Under the pieces are notes generated by a model. The model was not told the DNA's origin and made no database searches. It saw nothing but the letters and a program-made list of their open reading frames with translations. Positions 1-7,346 of a stretch of DNA of 8,365 nucleotides are shown here, piece after piece. The stretch's first letter is position 1; the number at the start of each line of letters is the position of its first letter. Origin of the DNA: Pseudomonadota bacterium (lineage in GTDB: Bacteria; Pseudomonadota; Gammaproteobacteria; Pseudomonadales; Pseudohongiellaceae); contig JADFOC010000090.1 of assembly GCA_022563075.1 (NCBI GenBank), positions 1-8,365 of the forward strand, read 5' to 3'. A program made the position numbers and the translations under genes.

Positions 1-682
1 TTATCTTCCTGTTCCCTGCATCGGCGGATGCGTTCCAATCAATCAGCGCATCGGAATTTTTGAGCTTAGCCGCGTAAGTGCTGTGGCTGTCGTCTTGTTT
101 AATCGCCTTTGTACTGAGCTCCCTGAGATGATCCAGGGTATATATCAAGGACTTTCGGCCAGCAATGCCTAGCTTGTGTTCCAAATCTACTCTGGAATCG
201 GTGGCAGCAATGCTGACTGGTTCGGCCATTAGAATTTCGCCGGTATCAAGCCCCTCGTCCATCTGCATAATAGTGACACCTGTCTCCTTATCCCCGGCTA
301 GTAGGGCGCGCTCGATGGGTGCCGCGCCGCGCCATCTTGGTAGCAATGATGCATGCACATTGATGCATCCATACTTAGGAATCTTGAGAATAGGCTTGGG
401 CAGAATCAGCCCGTAAGCAACCACTACCATAAGATCTGGCTCCAGGCGGGACAGGACCTGTTCCTGCTGAGTTGAACGCAGGCTGTCGGGTTGGAATACA
501 GGAATCGAATTAGCCGCCGCCATTTTTTTAACCGGGCTACTCTGGAGTTTTTTGCCGCGACCCGATGGCCGATCGGGTTGTGTATACACCGCCACTACGT
601 GGTGTTGTGAATCTAATAGAGTTGATAGATGAGCAGCGGCAAACGCAGGAGTTCCTGCAAAACAAATTCGAAATTTAGGCAT
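1..682 (-). CDS. fmt: Methionyl-tRNA formyltransferase, C-terminus cut by window edge
   Basis: Cytoplasmic enzyme that transfers a formyl group from 10-formyl-tetrahydrofolate to Met-tRNAfMet, making the bacterial initiator tRNA. Reading leftward from the ATG at 682-680, 227 uninterrupted codons are visible before the edge. The N-terminus MPKFRICFAGTPAFA and the formyltransferase signature SLLPRWRGAAPI (residues 112-123) are clear. The catalytic set is present as Asn108, His110 and Asp146 (in GLDTG), equivalent to E. coli N106, H108 and D144. The end of the catalytic domain and the link to the C-terminal tRNA-binding domain (IDW, residues 214-216) are reached. About 90 residues should lie outside, judged against the usual length of about 315. 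The start lies 6 bp after the def stop, so the two genes are almost certainly co-transcribed; no strong Shine-Dalgarno is seen and translational coupling to def is likely. Confidence 0.97.
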   Translation of the reverse strand, partial: MPKFRICFAGTPAFAAAHLSTLLDSQHHVVAVYTQPDRPSGRGKKLQSSPVKKMAAANSIPVFQPDSLRSTQQEQVLSRLEPDLMVVVAYGLILPKPILKIPKYGCINVHASLLPRWRGAAPIERALLAGDKETGVTIMQMDEGLDTGEILMAEPVSIAATDSRVDLEHKLGIAGRKSLIYTLDHLRELSTKAIKQDDSHSTYAAKLKNSDALIDWNASADAGNRKI

Positions 683-688
683 GAGGTA

Positions 689-1195
689 TTAGGCAGACTT
701 CTTGTGTTCTTTTTCGAGTTTAAGGCGAATACGCGGTCGTTTTAACGGGCTAAGGTAATCAACAAACAGCTTACCATCCAGATGGTCAATCTCGTGCTGC
801 ACACAGGTGGAGAGGATACCCTCAGCCTCTATCTCGAATTTCTTGCCATGTATGTCTTGGGCCGACACCTTGACGCGACTTGGTCGTGCAACTGTTTCAT
901 AAAAACCAGGGACCGATAGACAGCCTTCGTCGTGCTCAACCAATTCTTCTTCAATTATCTCGAAACTTGGATTAATAAATGCTTGAGGGCTATCCTTATT
1001 TTCCGATACATCTAATACTAAAAGCCTTCTGTGTACGTTTACCTGCGTTGCGGCAAGGCCTATGCCCTGCGCCAGGTACATGGTTTCGAACAGGTCGTCA
1101 ATCAAGACTTCGAGCTTGGCGTCGAAAACAGTTACGGGCGCAGCTATTTTTCTTAGTCTGGGATCCGGGAATTCCAGAATTTGTCGAATCGCCAT
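689..1195 (-). CDS. def: Peptide deformylase
   Basis: Metal-dependent (usually Fe2+) hydrolase that removes the N-formyl group from nascent proteins at the ribosome. It is 168 residues long, the usual length (E. coli 169). All three family motifs are intact: GIGLAATQ (44-51), EGCLS (90-94, metal ligand Cys92) and QHEIDHLDG (133-141, metal ligands His134 and His138, catalytic Glu135). The C-terminal basic segment [18 protein letters not shown] is typical of Gram-negative forms. I chose the ATG at 1195 because [16 protein letters not shown] lines up with the family N-terminus. The frame stays open for 20 more codons up to an ATG at 1255, but that ATG would sit almost on the expected transcription start of a TATAAT promoter at 1265-1270. 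Forms an operon with fmt. Confidence 0.97.
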   Translation of the reverse strand: MAIRQILEFPDPRLRKIAAPVTVFDAKLEVLIDDLFETMYLAQGIGLAATQVNVHRRLLVLDVSENKDSPQAFINPSFEIIEEELVEHDEGCLSVPGFYETVARPSRVKVSAQDIHGKKFEIEAEGILSTCVQHEIDHLDGKLFVDYLSPLKRPRIRLKLEKEHKKSA

Positions 1196-1244
1196 GGGCT
1201 CGATTAACTCGGTGCTGGTATAAAAAGCGGAAAACGTGCAGTCT

Positions 1245-1272
1245 GTGACCTGCATCTACCGATAATTATAAC
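1245..1272 (+). promoter_or_regulatory. Possible promoter of the tsaP-dprA operon
   Basis: A plus-strand pair GTGACC (1245-1250, 4 of 6 matches to TTGACA) and TATAAC (1267-1272, 5 of 6 matches to TATAAT) has 16 bp spacing, which would start transcription near 1279 ahead of tsaP. Its -10 overlaps the -10 of the divergent def promoter, so the two could compete for polymerase. Sequence prediction only. Confidence 0.35.
1265..1270 (-). promoter_or_regulatory. -10 box of the def-fmt promoter
   Basis: On the minus strand the bases read TATAAT, a perfect sigma70 -10 hexamer. The -35 region is poor: TCATGA at 1288-1293 with 17 bp spacing. Transcription would begin near 1258 and leave a leader of about 60 bases before the def ATG at 1195. 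Prediction from sequence only. Confidence 0.5.
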
Positions 1273-1315
1273 GTATTGCTAACATATTCATGAGATTAAG
1301 TGCAGAATTTTGACG

Positions 1316-2413
1316 ATGAAAAACTTCGGATCAAAGCAAATACTGGCGGCGCTGTGGTTGAGTGTCATGCTATTGATGCCGTTCTCGTTGGTTGACGCTC
1401 AAGGCTCTCTCTTGCTCAGCGATTATCCTGATAGCTACACGGTGGTTGAAGGTGATTCCCTGTGGAATATTGCCAGTCAATTCTTGCGAGATCCCCAGCG
1501 TTGGCCAGAAGTCTGGCAGCCCGATGCGTATCTGGATAACGCCGATTTGATATATCCGGGTGATGTTCTCAAGATTGGCTTTGTCGGGGGCAGTCCCCGG
1601 ATTCTAGTACAACGAGGTGGCCGCACTACGGTCCGCTTAGGTCCTCAAATACGCGTACAGCCCTTGCTTAGCGTAATACCTACGATTTCATTGGAATCCA
1701 TACAGAATAGCTTTACGCGTAATAGAATAGTAAGCCAGGCCTTGTATGATGCCGCTCCCTATATAGTGGCCAACGTGGGTGATGCGCTGATTATTGGGAC
1801 TGGAGATGAGATCTATGTCCGAGGGACTTGGCCGATTGGAACCCGGACATTTGAAATCTACCGGGAAGGCAGGACTTTTCTTGACCAATCTGGGGAACAG
1901 GATTTAGGCCTGGAAATCGAATATCTTGGCTTTGCCACTATCTCGGCGGATGAGGCTCCAGGCTTGAAGCGAGTATTGATTAACAATAGTACCATGGAGA
2001 TTCGAGTTGGTGATCGCTTACTTATCAGAGAAGAGGCGCGCATTGATACAACCATCTTCCCGCAGGAACCAGCCTCTTATGTAGCAGGCCAAATTATTGC
2101 TTTTTTGGGTGCGGATTCATTGGCGTCACAGTTGGACACGGTCATCATTGATTTGGGATTCAGCGATAACCTGGCAGTTGGTGATATATTGTCAATTTTG
2201 CAGCCCGGTGACCTTATCTTGGATGAAGAAGAACGCAGACACATGACCTTCAGGGAGCGACTGCGCGCTACCTTCAGGAGCGAACGCCTGCAGTTGCCAA
2301 GCAAACAGATTGGAACTTTACTGGTCTACAAAACATTCGAGCAGCTCAGCTATGCCACCATTCTTAGTAGCAGTGAGCCGGCAGAGCTTTACAACCAGGT
2401 GGCAAGCCCCTAG
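1316..2413 (+). CDS. tsaP: LysM-domain protein, TsaP-like (pilus secretin-associated)
   Basis: Exported 365-residue protein. An N-terminal signal peptide (basic start, hydrophobic core 9-25, likely cleavage after VDA at 26-28) is followed by one LysM peptidoglycan-binding domain at about 40-88 (YTVVEGDSLWNIA, IYPGDVLKI). The rest is a long region with the family landmark ALYDAAPYIVAN (142-153) and a conserved end around GTLLVYKTFEQLSYATIL. This is the architecture of TsaP (known in Neisseria and, as PA0020, in Pseudomonas), which binds peptidoglycan and associates with the PilQ type IV pilus secretin. Position between def and dprA matches those genomes. Function is inferred from family and synteny; no pilus gene lies in the window. 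I chose the ATG at 1316; an in-frame TTG at 1310 would add two residues, and neither has a good Shine-Dalgarno. Forty bases separate it from dprA, so they are probably co-transcribed. Confidence 0.85.
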   Translation: MKNFGSKQILAALWLSVMLLMPFSLVDAQGSLLLSDYPDSYTVVEGDSLWNIASQFLRDPQRWPEVWQPDAYLDNADLIYPGDVLKIGFVGGSPRILVQRGGRTTVRLGPQIRVQPLLSVIPTISLESIQNSFTRNRIVSQALYDAAPYIVANVGDALIIGTGDEIYVRGTWPIGTRTFEIYREGRTFLDQSGEQDLGLEIEYLGFATISADEAPGLKRVLINNSTMEIRVGDRLLIREEARIDTTIFPQEPASYVAGQIIAFLGADSLASQLDTVIIDLGFSDNLAVGDILSILQPGDLILDEEERRHMTFRERLRATFRSERLQLPSKQIGTLLVYKTFEQLSYATILSSSEPAELYNQVASP

Positions 2414-2442
2414 CTCCCTGCAACACGCACCTTCCATTGCTC

Positions 2443-2447
2443 AAGGA
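2443..2447 (+). promoter_or_regulatory. Ribosome binding site of dprA
   Basis: AAGGA stands 6 bases before the ATG at 2454. It decides the dprA start: the open frame extends back to 2310 inside tsaP, but only this ATG has a Shine-Dalgarno and matches the family N-terminus. Confidence 0.8.
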
Positions 2448-2453
2448 CGAACT

Positions 2454-3584
2454 ATGGACACCAGCACTCTCACGCATTATCTACACCTGTTTCATTGCGA
2501 AGCGATCCACACCGTCCTATTTTCACGCCTGCTCAAAGAGTTTGGCAATATAGCGAGCGTGCTGGAATCGACAGAGCAGCCGTTGCTGACTTTGGGATTG
2601 AACCGGGAACAAGTCACGGCAATTCAGCAACTGGATAAAAACCCGGCGGTTCGAGAACCGGTGGACATCGAAATGAAGTGGCAGCAAACATCAGGAAACG
2701 CCATTATCTGCTACGAATCTAACGACTATCCGCATTTGCTCAGGGAAATAGATTGCGCGCCACCATTACTCTTCGTTGTTGGCCGCAAAGCGCTGTTATC
2801 ATCGGCGCAAATCGCCATCGTCGGTAGTCGCAATGCCAGTAGCTACGGGACTCAAAATGCATTTTGGATGGCGCATGAACTAAGTCAGGCAGGGCTCGTA
2901 ATTGACAGCGGTTTAGCCAAGGGAGTAGATACGCATGCGCATCTGGGGGCACTGGCCGCGAATAAGCCGACCCTGGCGGTGCTGGGATCTGGAGCAGATA
3001 TTGTCTATCCAGCCGGCAACAAACAGTTAGCGGCGCAAATTGCAGAAGAAGGCGCAGTAATATCGGAATTTCCTTTGGGCATGCCGCCCCTTCCACAAAA
3101 CTTCCCGCGCAGGAATAGAATTCTCAGTGGCTTGTGCCTCGGCATCTTAGTGGTGGAGGCAGCGCCCAAGAGTGGATCACTGATTACGGCTCGATTAGCC
3201 ATGGAGCAAAATCGGGACGTCTTTGCCATTCCCGGATCGATTTCAGGTCAACTTTCCCGGGGTTGTCATCGACTTATTAAAGAAGGTGCGAAGCTGGTGG
3301 AGCAGCCATCAGATATTCTGGAAGAATTAGGTGGGCTAAGTGGATTTATTACCGCCACTAGCTCTCCAGTGGAGGTCGAGGCGAGTGTTGCAAGTGAAAG
3401 AGCGCCTGGAATCAATCGGCAAAACAAGTTAATTCTGGAGGTAATGGGATATCAGGGATGCTTGCTGCAAACCATGCTAGACCATACCGGCATGGAGATA
3501 CAGCAGCTGAACATGCAGTTGTTACAGCTGGAATTGCAGGGACAGATCGAAGTACAGGGCGGCAGATACACGCGAGTGAAATAG
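2454..3584 (+). CDS. dprA: DNA processing protein DprA (Smf)
   Basis: Cytoplasmic single-stranded DNA-binding protein that protects incoming transforming DNA and loads RecA onto it; many non-competent bacteria also keep it. It is 376 residues long, in the usual range. An N-terminal helical, SAM-like region (about 1-75) is followed by the Rossmann-like core: IAIVGSRNAS (120-129), SGLAKGVDTHAH (152-163), GSGADIVYPAGN (178-189), SEFP (204-207), FPRRNRILSGL (217-227), SGSLITARLA (240-249) and GCHRLIKEGAKLV (270-282). A C-terminal winged-helix domain (about 322-376) follows a variable linker rich in Ser, Glu and Val. No key motif is missing. It sits 40 bp downstream of tsaP and 70 bp upstream of purE. 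A role in natural transformation here is family knowledge, not shown by the sequence. Confidence 0.97.
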   Translation: MDTSTLTHYLHLFHCEAIHTVLFSRLLKEFGNIASVLESTEQPLLTLGLNREQVTAIQQLDKNPAVREPVDIEMKWQQTSGNAIICYESNDYPHLLREIDCAPPLLFVVGRKALLSSAQIAIVGSRNASSYGTQNAFWMAHELSQAGLVIDSGLAKGVDTHAHLGALAANKPTLAVLGSGADIVYPAGNKQLAAQIAEEGAVISEFPLGMPPLPQNFPRRNRILSGLCLGILVVEAAPKSGSLITARLAMEQNRDVFAIPGSISGQLSRGCHRLIKEGAKLVEQPSDILEELGGLSGFITATSSPVEVEASVASERAPGINRQNKLILEVMGYQGCLLQTMLDHTGMEIQQLNMQLLQLELQGQIEVQGGRYTRVK

Positions 3585-3654
3585 GCGCCCTTGCATAGAG
3601 TGTCTGTCTGATGTAGTTTCCCCGTTTCGCAATTTTACCCAGGACCCGGAAACC
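3585..3654 (+). other. dprA-purE intergenic gap, no clear control element
   Basis: Seventy bases, the longest gap in the rightward gene run. A weak promoter-like pair TTGCAT (3591-3596) and TGTAGT (3612-3617) has only 15 bp spacing and is not convincing. No PurR-type palindrome and no terminator hairpin with a T-run were found, so read-through from dprA into purE is plausible. Confidence 0.4.
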
Positions 3655-4158
3655 ATGACCAAAAAATTTGTCGCTATCCTGATGGGATCAGAATCTGATC
3701 TCAGCGTCATGCAGGCCGCCGGGGAAGTGCTCAGTCAGCTGCAGATCAAGTATGAGATCAAAATCACTTCCGCGCATCGCACCCCCCACGCTACCCAGCA
3801 GTATATAGAAGATGCGGAGTCGCGCGGTTGTCAGGTATTTATCGCGGGTGCGGGATTGGCAGCACATCTGGCCGGTGCCACTGCAGCGCATACAACCAGG
3901 CCGGTAATAGGCGTTCCCATTGATGCGGGCCCTCTGAATGGACTCGATGCGTTGCTGTCGACGGTGCAGATGCCGGCAGGAATACCCGTAGCCACCGTTG
4001 CCATCGGCAAAACTGGCGCCAAAAATGCCGCGTTTTTGGCAGCGCAAATCCTGTCACTCAATGATTCTGATTTAGCGCAGAGAGTTAAGGCAGAGCGCTC
4101 AGCCAACGCTAAACATATTCAATCTCAGGATCAAGCCCTGCAAAAGACAATTAAGTAA
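3655..4158 (+). CDS. purE: N5-carboxyaminoimidazole ribonucleotide mutase, PurE class I
   Basis: Converts N5-CAIR to CAIR in de novo purine synthesis, acting after PurK; family members are homo-octamers in the cytoplasm. The 167 residues cover the full domain. The phosphate-binding motif GSESD (11-15), the class I motif SAHRTP (39-44, with His41 corresponding to E. coli His45) and the core [16 protein letters not shown] (86-101) and [23 protein letters not shown] are visible. SAHRTP argues for class I (mutase) rather than class II (AIR carboxylase, usually SAHKGP). The segment [11 protein letters not shown] (64-74) differs from GAGGAAHLPG of E. coli PurE. No purK is adjacent, whereas purE and purK usually sit together. 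The ATG at 3655 follows AGGACCCGGA; spacing to the purine-rich bases is irregular. The next gene, tsaC, begins after 22 bp, so they are probably co-transcribed. Confidence 0.95.
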   Translation: MTKKFVAILMGSESDLSVMQAAGEVLSQLQIKYEIKITSAHRTPHATQQYIEDAESRGCQVFIAGAGLAAHLAGATAAHTTRPVIGVPIDAGPLNGLDALLSTVQMPAGIPVATVAIGKTGAKNAAFLAAQILSLNDSDLAQRVKAERSANAKHIQSQDQALQKTIK

Positions 4159-4180
4159 TCATTAGTAGCGGGTTAGTGTA

Positions 4181-4731
4181 TTGAACCAGCTAAATCTTCA
4201 GCTAGCTTGTGAAAAGCTAAATGCAGGCAAAGTAATTGCCTATCCCACCGAGGCAGTCTGGGGGCTTGGTTGCGACCCGAATAACAGCGCCGCGGTGACA
4301 CGCCTACTTCGACTGAAAAAACGACCGCCAGCAAAAGGGCTGATCCTGGTTGCCGCCACTATCGAGCAGCTGGGATCATTGCTCAATTCACTGGATGAAC
4401 AACAATTGGCTCAGCTGGCATCCACTTGGCCTGGACCGATTACCTGGCTGATACCGGACCCAGATAACATCATCCCAAACTGGATAAAGGGAAGCCATCG
4501 GTCGGTAGCGATTCGAGTAAGCGACCATCCCCTGGTGCAGCAGCTTTGCACTGAGTTCGGAGGCCCCATTGTTTCAACGTCAGCCAACCGGGACGGGCAG
4601 CCAGAAATTAGATCCAGAGTAATACTGGAGCAACAGTTTGCACTAAGCATTGACTATATTGTTCCAGGTGAACTTGGATCTGGGACCAAAACCTCCGAGA
4701 TCAGAGACTTGCTTAGCGGAGAGGTGATTCG

Positions 4732-4735
<4 letters not shown>
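4181..4735 (+). CDS. tsaC: L-threonylcarbamoyladenylate synthase TsaC (YrdC/RimN)
   Basis: Makes threonylcarbamoyl-AMP from threonine, bicarbonate and ATP, the first step of the t6A37 modification of ANN-decoding tRNAs; the product is passed to TsaD-TsaB-TsaE. The 184 residues match the short TsaC type (E. coli 190), without the extra C-terminal domain of Sua5. Visible motifs are VIAYPTEAVWGLGCDP (18-33), LKKRPPAKGLILVA (45-58, nucleotide-binding basic cluster), WPGP (83-86), IRVSDHP (111-117), STSAN (132-136) and SEIRD (172-176). The start is TTG at 4181: a stop lies in frame at 4166-4168, there is no ATG in the N-terminal region, and the TTG aligns with the family N-terminus. AGCGGG at 4167-4172 may serve as a weak Shine-Dalgarno. 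The stop TGA overlaps an ATG at 4732 (see the small ORF). Confidence 0.96.
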
Positions 4736-5687
<952 letters not shown>

Positions 5688-5722
5688 AATCACCGACCAT
5701 ACTAATTAGGTTAAGGTATCTC

Positions 5723-6538
5723 GTGTATCATTACGCCGTTGTAGGTAATCCGGTTGAACACAGCAAATCACCACAGATACATGCCATATTTGCCGAGCAA
5801 ACTGGTCAGGATCTCGAATACACGGCCAAGCATGTTGAAGCACACGAGTTTGAAAAATTTGTGCGTGGGTTTTTTTCCGGCGATGGTTTAGGTCTTAACA
5901 TAACTGTGCCATATAAGGAAACAGCGTATGCGTTGGCAGATGTTTGTTCACGGCGGGCAACATTGGCGAAAGCGGTAAATACACTGTATCTCGATGTTGA
6001 GAATAAAATAGTCGGCGACAATACCGATGGCACGGGTCTAGTAACAGACGTCAAGAACAACCACCAGTTTGAAATTCGCAATAAAAATATTTTGCTGCTT
6101 GGTGCCGGTGGCGCAGTGCGTGGAGTCCTGGCTGCGCTGGTTGAGCAGGATCCTGGCGCTATTACTATATTGAACAGGACAGTTTCCCGAGCGCAACAAC
6201 TTAGTTCCGAATTTGGTGCGTTGGCCGATGTCAATGCACAGGGGTATGAGGGCTTTCAGGGGAAGGAATTTGATCTGATAATTAACGGAACTTCTTTGAG
6301 TCTGGAAGGGAAGCTGCCACCGATAGACAGCGCTATTATTTCTGGGAATTGTTGTTGCTACGACATGATGTACGGCAGCGAAGATACCGCCTTTGTGCGC
6401 TGGGCTAAAAATAATGGTGCGTACTTGGCTTTGGATGGCATCGGCATGCTGGTAGAACAGGCAGCGGAATCATTCGCCATCTGGAGAGGCATTCGACCCG
6501 AAACCGCCGCGGTAATTGCGCTATTGAAATCGCACTAA
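5723..6538 (+). CDS. aroE: Shikimate dehydrogenase (NADP+)
   Basis: Reduces 3-dehydroshikimate to shikimate with NADPH in aromatic amino acid and chorismate synthesis. It is 271 residues long (E. coli 272). The N-terminal substrate domain shows GNPVEHSKSP (8-17), NITVPYKE (59-66, catalytic Lys65) and GDNTDGTGL (98-106, Asp102). The NADP domain shows GAGGAVRG (127-134) and NRTVSRA (151-157), the latter typical of NADP preference. DLIINGTSLS (184-193) and DGIGMLVEQAA (238-248) complete the fold. The start is GTG at 5723, with AAGG at 5713-5716, six bases upstream, as a good Shine-Dalgarno. It ends the rightward run. Its TAA overlaps the end of an open frame on the opposite strand (see 6535-6666). 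No factor-independent terminator with a T-run was found just after it. Confidence 0.97.
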   Translation: MYHYAVVGNPVEHSKSPQIHAIFAEQTGQDLEYTAKHVEAHEFEKFVRGFFSGDGLGLNITVPYKETAYALADVCSRRATLAKAVNTLYLDVENKIVGDNTDGTGLVTDVKNNHQFEIRNKNILLLGAGGAVRGVLAALVEQDPGAITILNRTVSRAQQLSSEFGALADVNAQGYEGFQGKEFDLIINGTSLSLEGKLPPIDSAIISGNCCCYDMMYGSEDTAFVRWAKNNGAYLALDGIGMLVEQAAESFAIWRGIRPETAAVIALLKSH

Positions 6539-6666
6539 TTGGGCTTGTCGTCAGTGTGTGTTTTCGTTGGGTTTTTCTCAAAATCCAGATCGATCGCCAA
6601 CGAAAGCGTCATGTCCGACCACCGCTTCCAGACTTCATCCCAGCCCTTGCCTTTGCGAGTTTCTAC
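6535..6666 (-). other. Open frame continuing after the stop of the unrecognised gene
   Basis: Directly after the TAA at 6667-6669, the same frame stays open for 43 codons to a TAG at 6535-6537, which overlaps the aroE stop. The residues look protein-like: a basic, tryptophan-rich amphipathic stretch (KGKGWDEVWKRWSD), then TLSLAIDLDFEKN, then a polar tail. Third codon positions favour G or C. The only standard start inside is an ATG at 6612, which would give 25 residues with a poor ribosome site. AAGGAG stands just before the TAA, but no ATG, GTG or TTG lies at a suitable distance after it. It may be a former C-terminus cut off by a nonsense change, a read-through extension, or non-coding. Confidence 0.4.
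6560..6607. repeat. Inverted repeat between aroE and the convergent gene
   Basis: Arms 6560-6570 (GTTTTCGTTGG) and 6597-6607 (CCAACGAAAGC) pair over 11 positions, one of them T with G, around a 26-base loop. No T-run follows on either strand, so it is not a typical intrinsic terminator, though it lies where two convergent transcripts would end. It falls inside the 43-codon open frame. Confidence 0.45.
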
Positions 6667-7215
6667 TTACTCCTTGAATTTTTCAGAACTGTAAACGTTA
6701 TCCTGATTGGTCATCTGTCTGGCGGTTTCTTCGACGACTTCATCCAGGCTGTTGGCCAGAGTTTCACCAAGCAAGTGGTGCACAATGACATTTGCTTTGG
6801 TGATGTCCATCGGGATTAACGGGATGCTGGCGCGTACGATGTATTGATCATTTACTTCTTCAATCAGTCGGTGTGCGAGGTAAGCCTGTTGCATCAAATC
6901 TGCCAGATTGGGATTGCCGTTATTTTCTGACGCGGCCGGCACAAAATAGTCGGTTGCGACTTCCAGAAAAGGCATGACGTAGGCATCGATACCGGCATCT
7001 TTCGCGGCAAAGGAAACGGCGGAAATGAAATTTGGGACGTGATTGATGTAGGCGACGACAAATTCTCTGAGAGCAACAGCCGGCTCAGAGACTGGCAGCG
7101 TGATGGCTTTAGACAGATTAACTAGTTGTGCTTCCAACTTTGAAAGCAATGCATTAGTTTCAGCCTCTTGTCGATTGGCTGCGTTAACCAGGTCTTCGAT
7201 GGAGATCTCGCTCAT
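6667..7215 (-). CDS. Protein of unknown function, predicted soluble and helical
   Basis: I do not recognise this 182-residue protein. It has no signal peptide and no clear membrane span. The N-terminal 40 residues (EDLVNAANRQEAETNALLSKLEAQLVNLSKA) look like an acidic helix able to form a coiled coil. The middle (50-95) alternates hydrophobic and small residues, and the C-terminal third has a hydrophobic stretch IPLIPMDITKANVIVHHLLGE (131-151) and then an acidic helix. There is no Cys, so no disulphide, haem c or zinc-thiolate site. Translation starts at the ATG at 7215, with only a weak GAG as ribosome site. It is convergent to aroE and follows the cox terminator with its own promoter, so it is probably a single-gene unit. 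The frame stays open beyond its stop, so the present C-terminus may be shortened. Confidence 0.75.
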   Translation of the reverse strand: MSEISIEDLVNAANRQEAETNALLSKLEAQLVNLSKAITLPVSEPAVALREFVVAYINHVPNFISAVSFAAKDAGIDAYVMPFLEVATDYFVPAASENNGNPNLADLMQQAYLAHRLIEEVNDQYIVRASIPLIPMDITKANVIVHHLLGETLANSLDEVVEETARQMTNQDNVYSSEKFKE

Positions 7216-7254
7216 AGTCGACTCGTGATCTTAAGCCTTATTATTGGCCGGCGT

Positions 7255-7283
7255 CACTACTTCACTAGTATGATCGAGTAGTG
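7255..7283. repeat. Inverted repeat overlapping the promoter, possible operator
   Basis: Arms CACTACT (7255-7261) and AGTAGTG (7277-7283) are perfect 7-base complements around a 15-base centre that contains the -10 box. It could be a regulator's binding site or a hairpin at the very start of the transcript; no known operator consensus is recognised. Confidence 0.35.
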
Positions 7284-7295
7284 CGTTGTGATCAA
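7267..7295 (-). promoter_or_regulatory. Predicted promoter of the unrecognised gene
   Basis: On the minus strand TTGATC (7290-7295, 4 of 6 to consensus) and CATACT (7267-7272, 4 of 6) are separated by exactly 17 bp. Transcription would start near 7260, about 45 bases before the ATG at 7215. It lies just downstream of the cox terminator, a sensible place for an independent promoter. Confidence 0.45.
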
Positions 7296-7300
7296 AACAA

Positions 7301-7324
7301 GGGCTATTGCATATGCGATAGCCC
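7301..7324 (-). terminator. Intrinsic terminator of the cox operon
   Basis: Arms GGGCTAT (7301-7307) and ATAGCCC (7318-7324) form a 7-bp stem whose loop is itself mostly the palindrome GCATATGC. Read on the minus strand, the hairpin is followed by TTGTTTTGATC, a T-rich tail. It lies 22 bp after the subunit IV stop. Confidence 0.75.
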
Positions 7325-7346
7325 TGGATAAAAAGATTTGAAAAAA

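Noticed and set aside
165..416. Plus-strand open frame of 83 codons
   Set aside because: Lies entirely within fmt on the opposite strand, which has a continuous, fully conserved protein; this frame has no family resemblance.
1196..1255. Longer def starting at the ATG at 1255
   Set aside because: The extra 20 residues have no counterpart in the deformylase family, and the ATG lies at the predicted transcription start of the TATAAT promoter.
2310..2453. Longer dprA starting inside tsaP
   Set aside because: The added residues overlap tsaP in another frame and do not resemble DprA; the ATG at 2454 has AAGGA at the right distance and the family N-terminus.
2740..3229. Minus-strand open frames of 118 and 74 codons opposite dprA
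   Set aside because: They are shadows of the strongly conserved dprA core, with no promoter, ribosome site or recognisable domain.
3585..3654. Purine-responsive riboswitch or PurR operator ahead of purE
   Set aside because: Only 70 bases, with no PurR-like palindrome and no conserved riboswitch core or stacked helices that I can see.
3688..4106. Three overlapping minus-strand frames opposite purE
   Set aside because: Several frames open at once over a conserved gene is a composition effect; purE itself is unambiguous.
6556..6819. Plus-strand 87-codon gene after aroE
   Set aside because: Mostly opposite the end of the unrecognised gene and its extension; no ribosome site and no protein-like domain.
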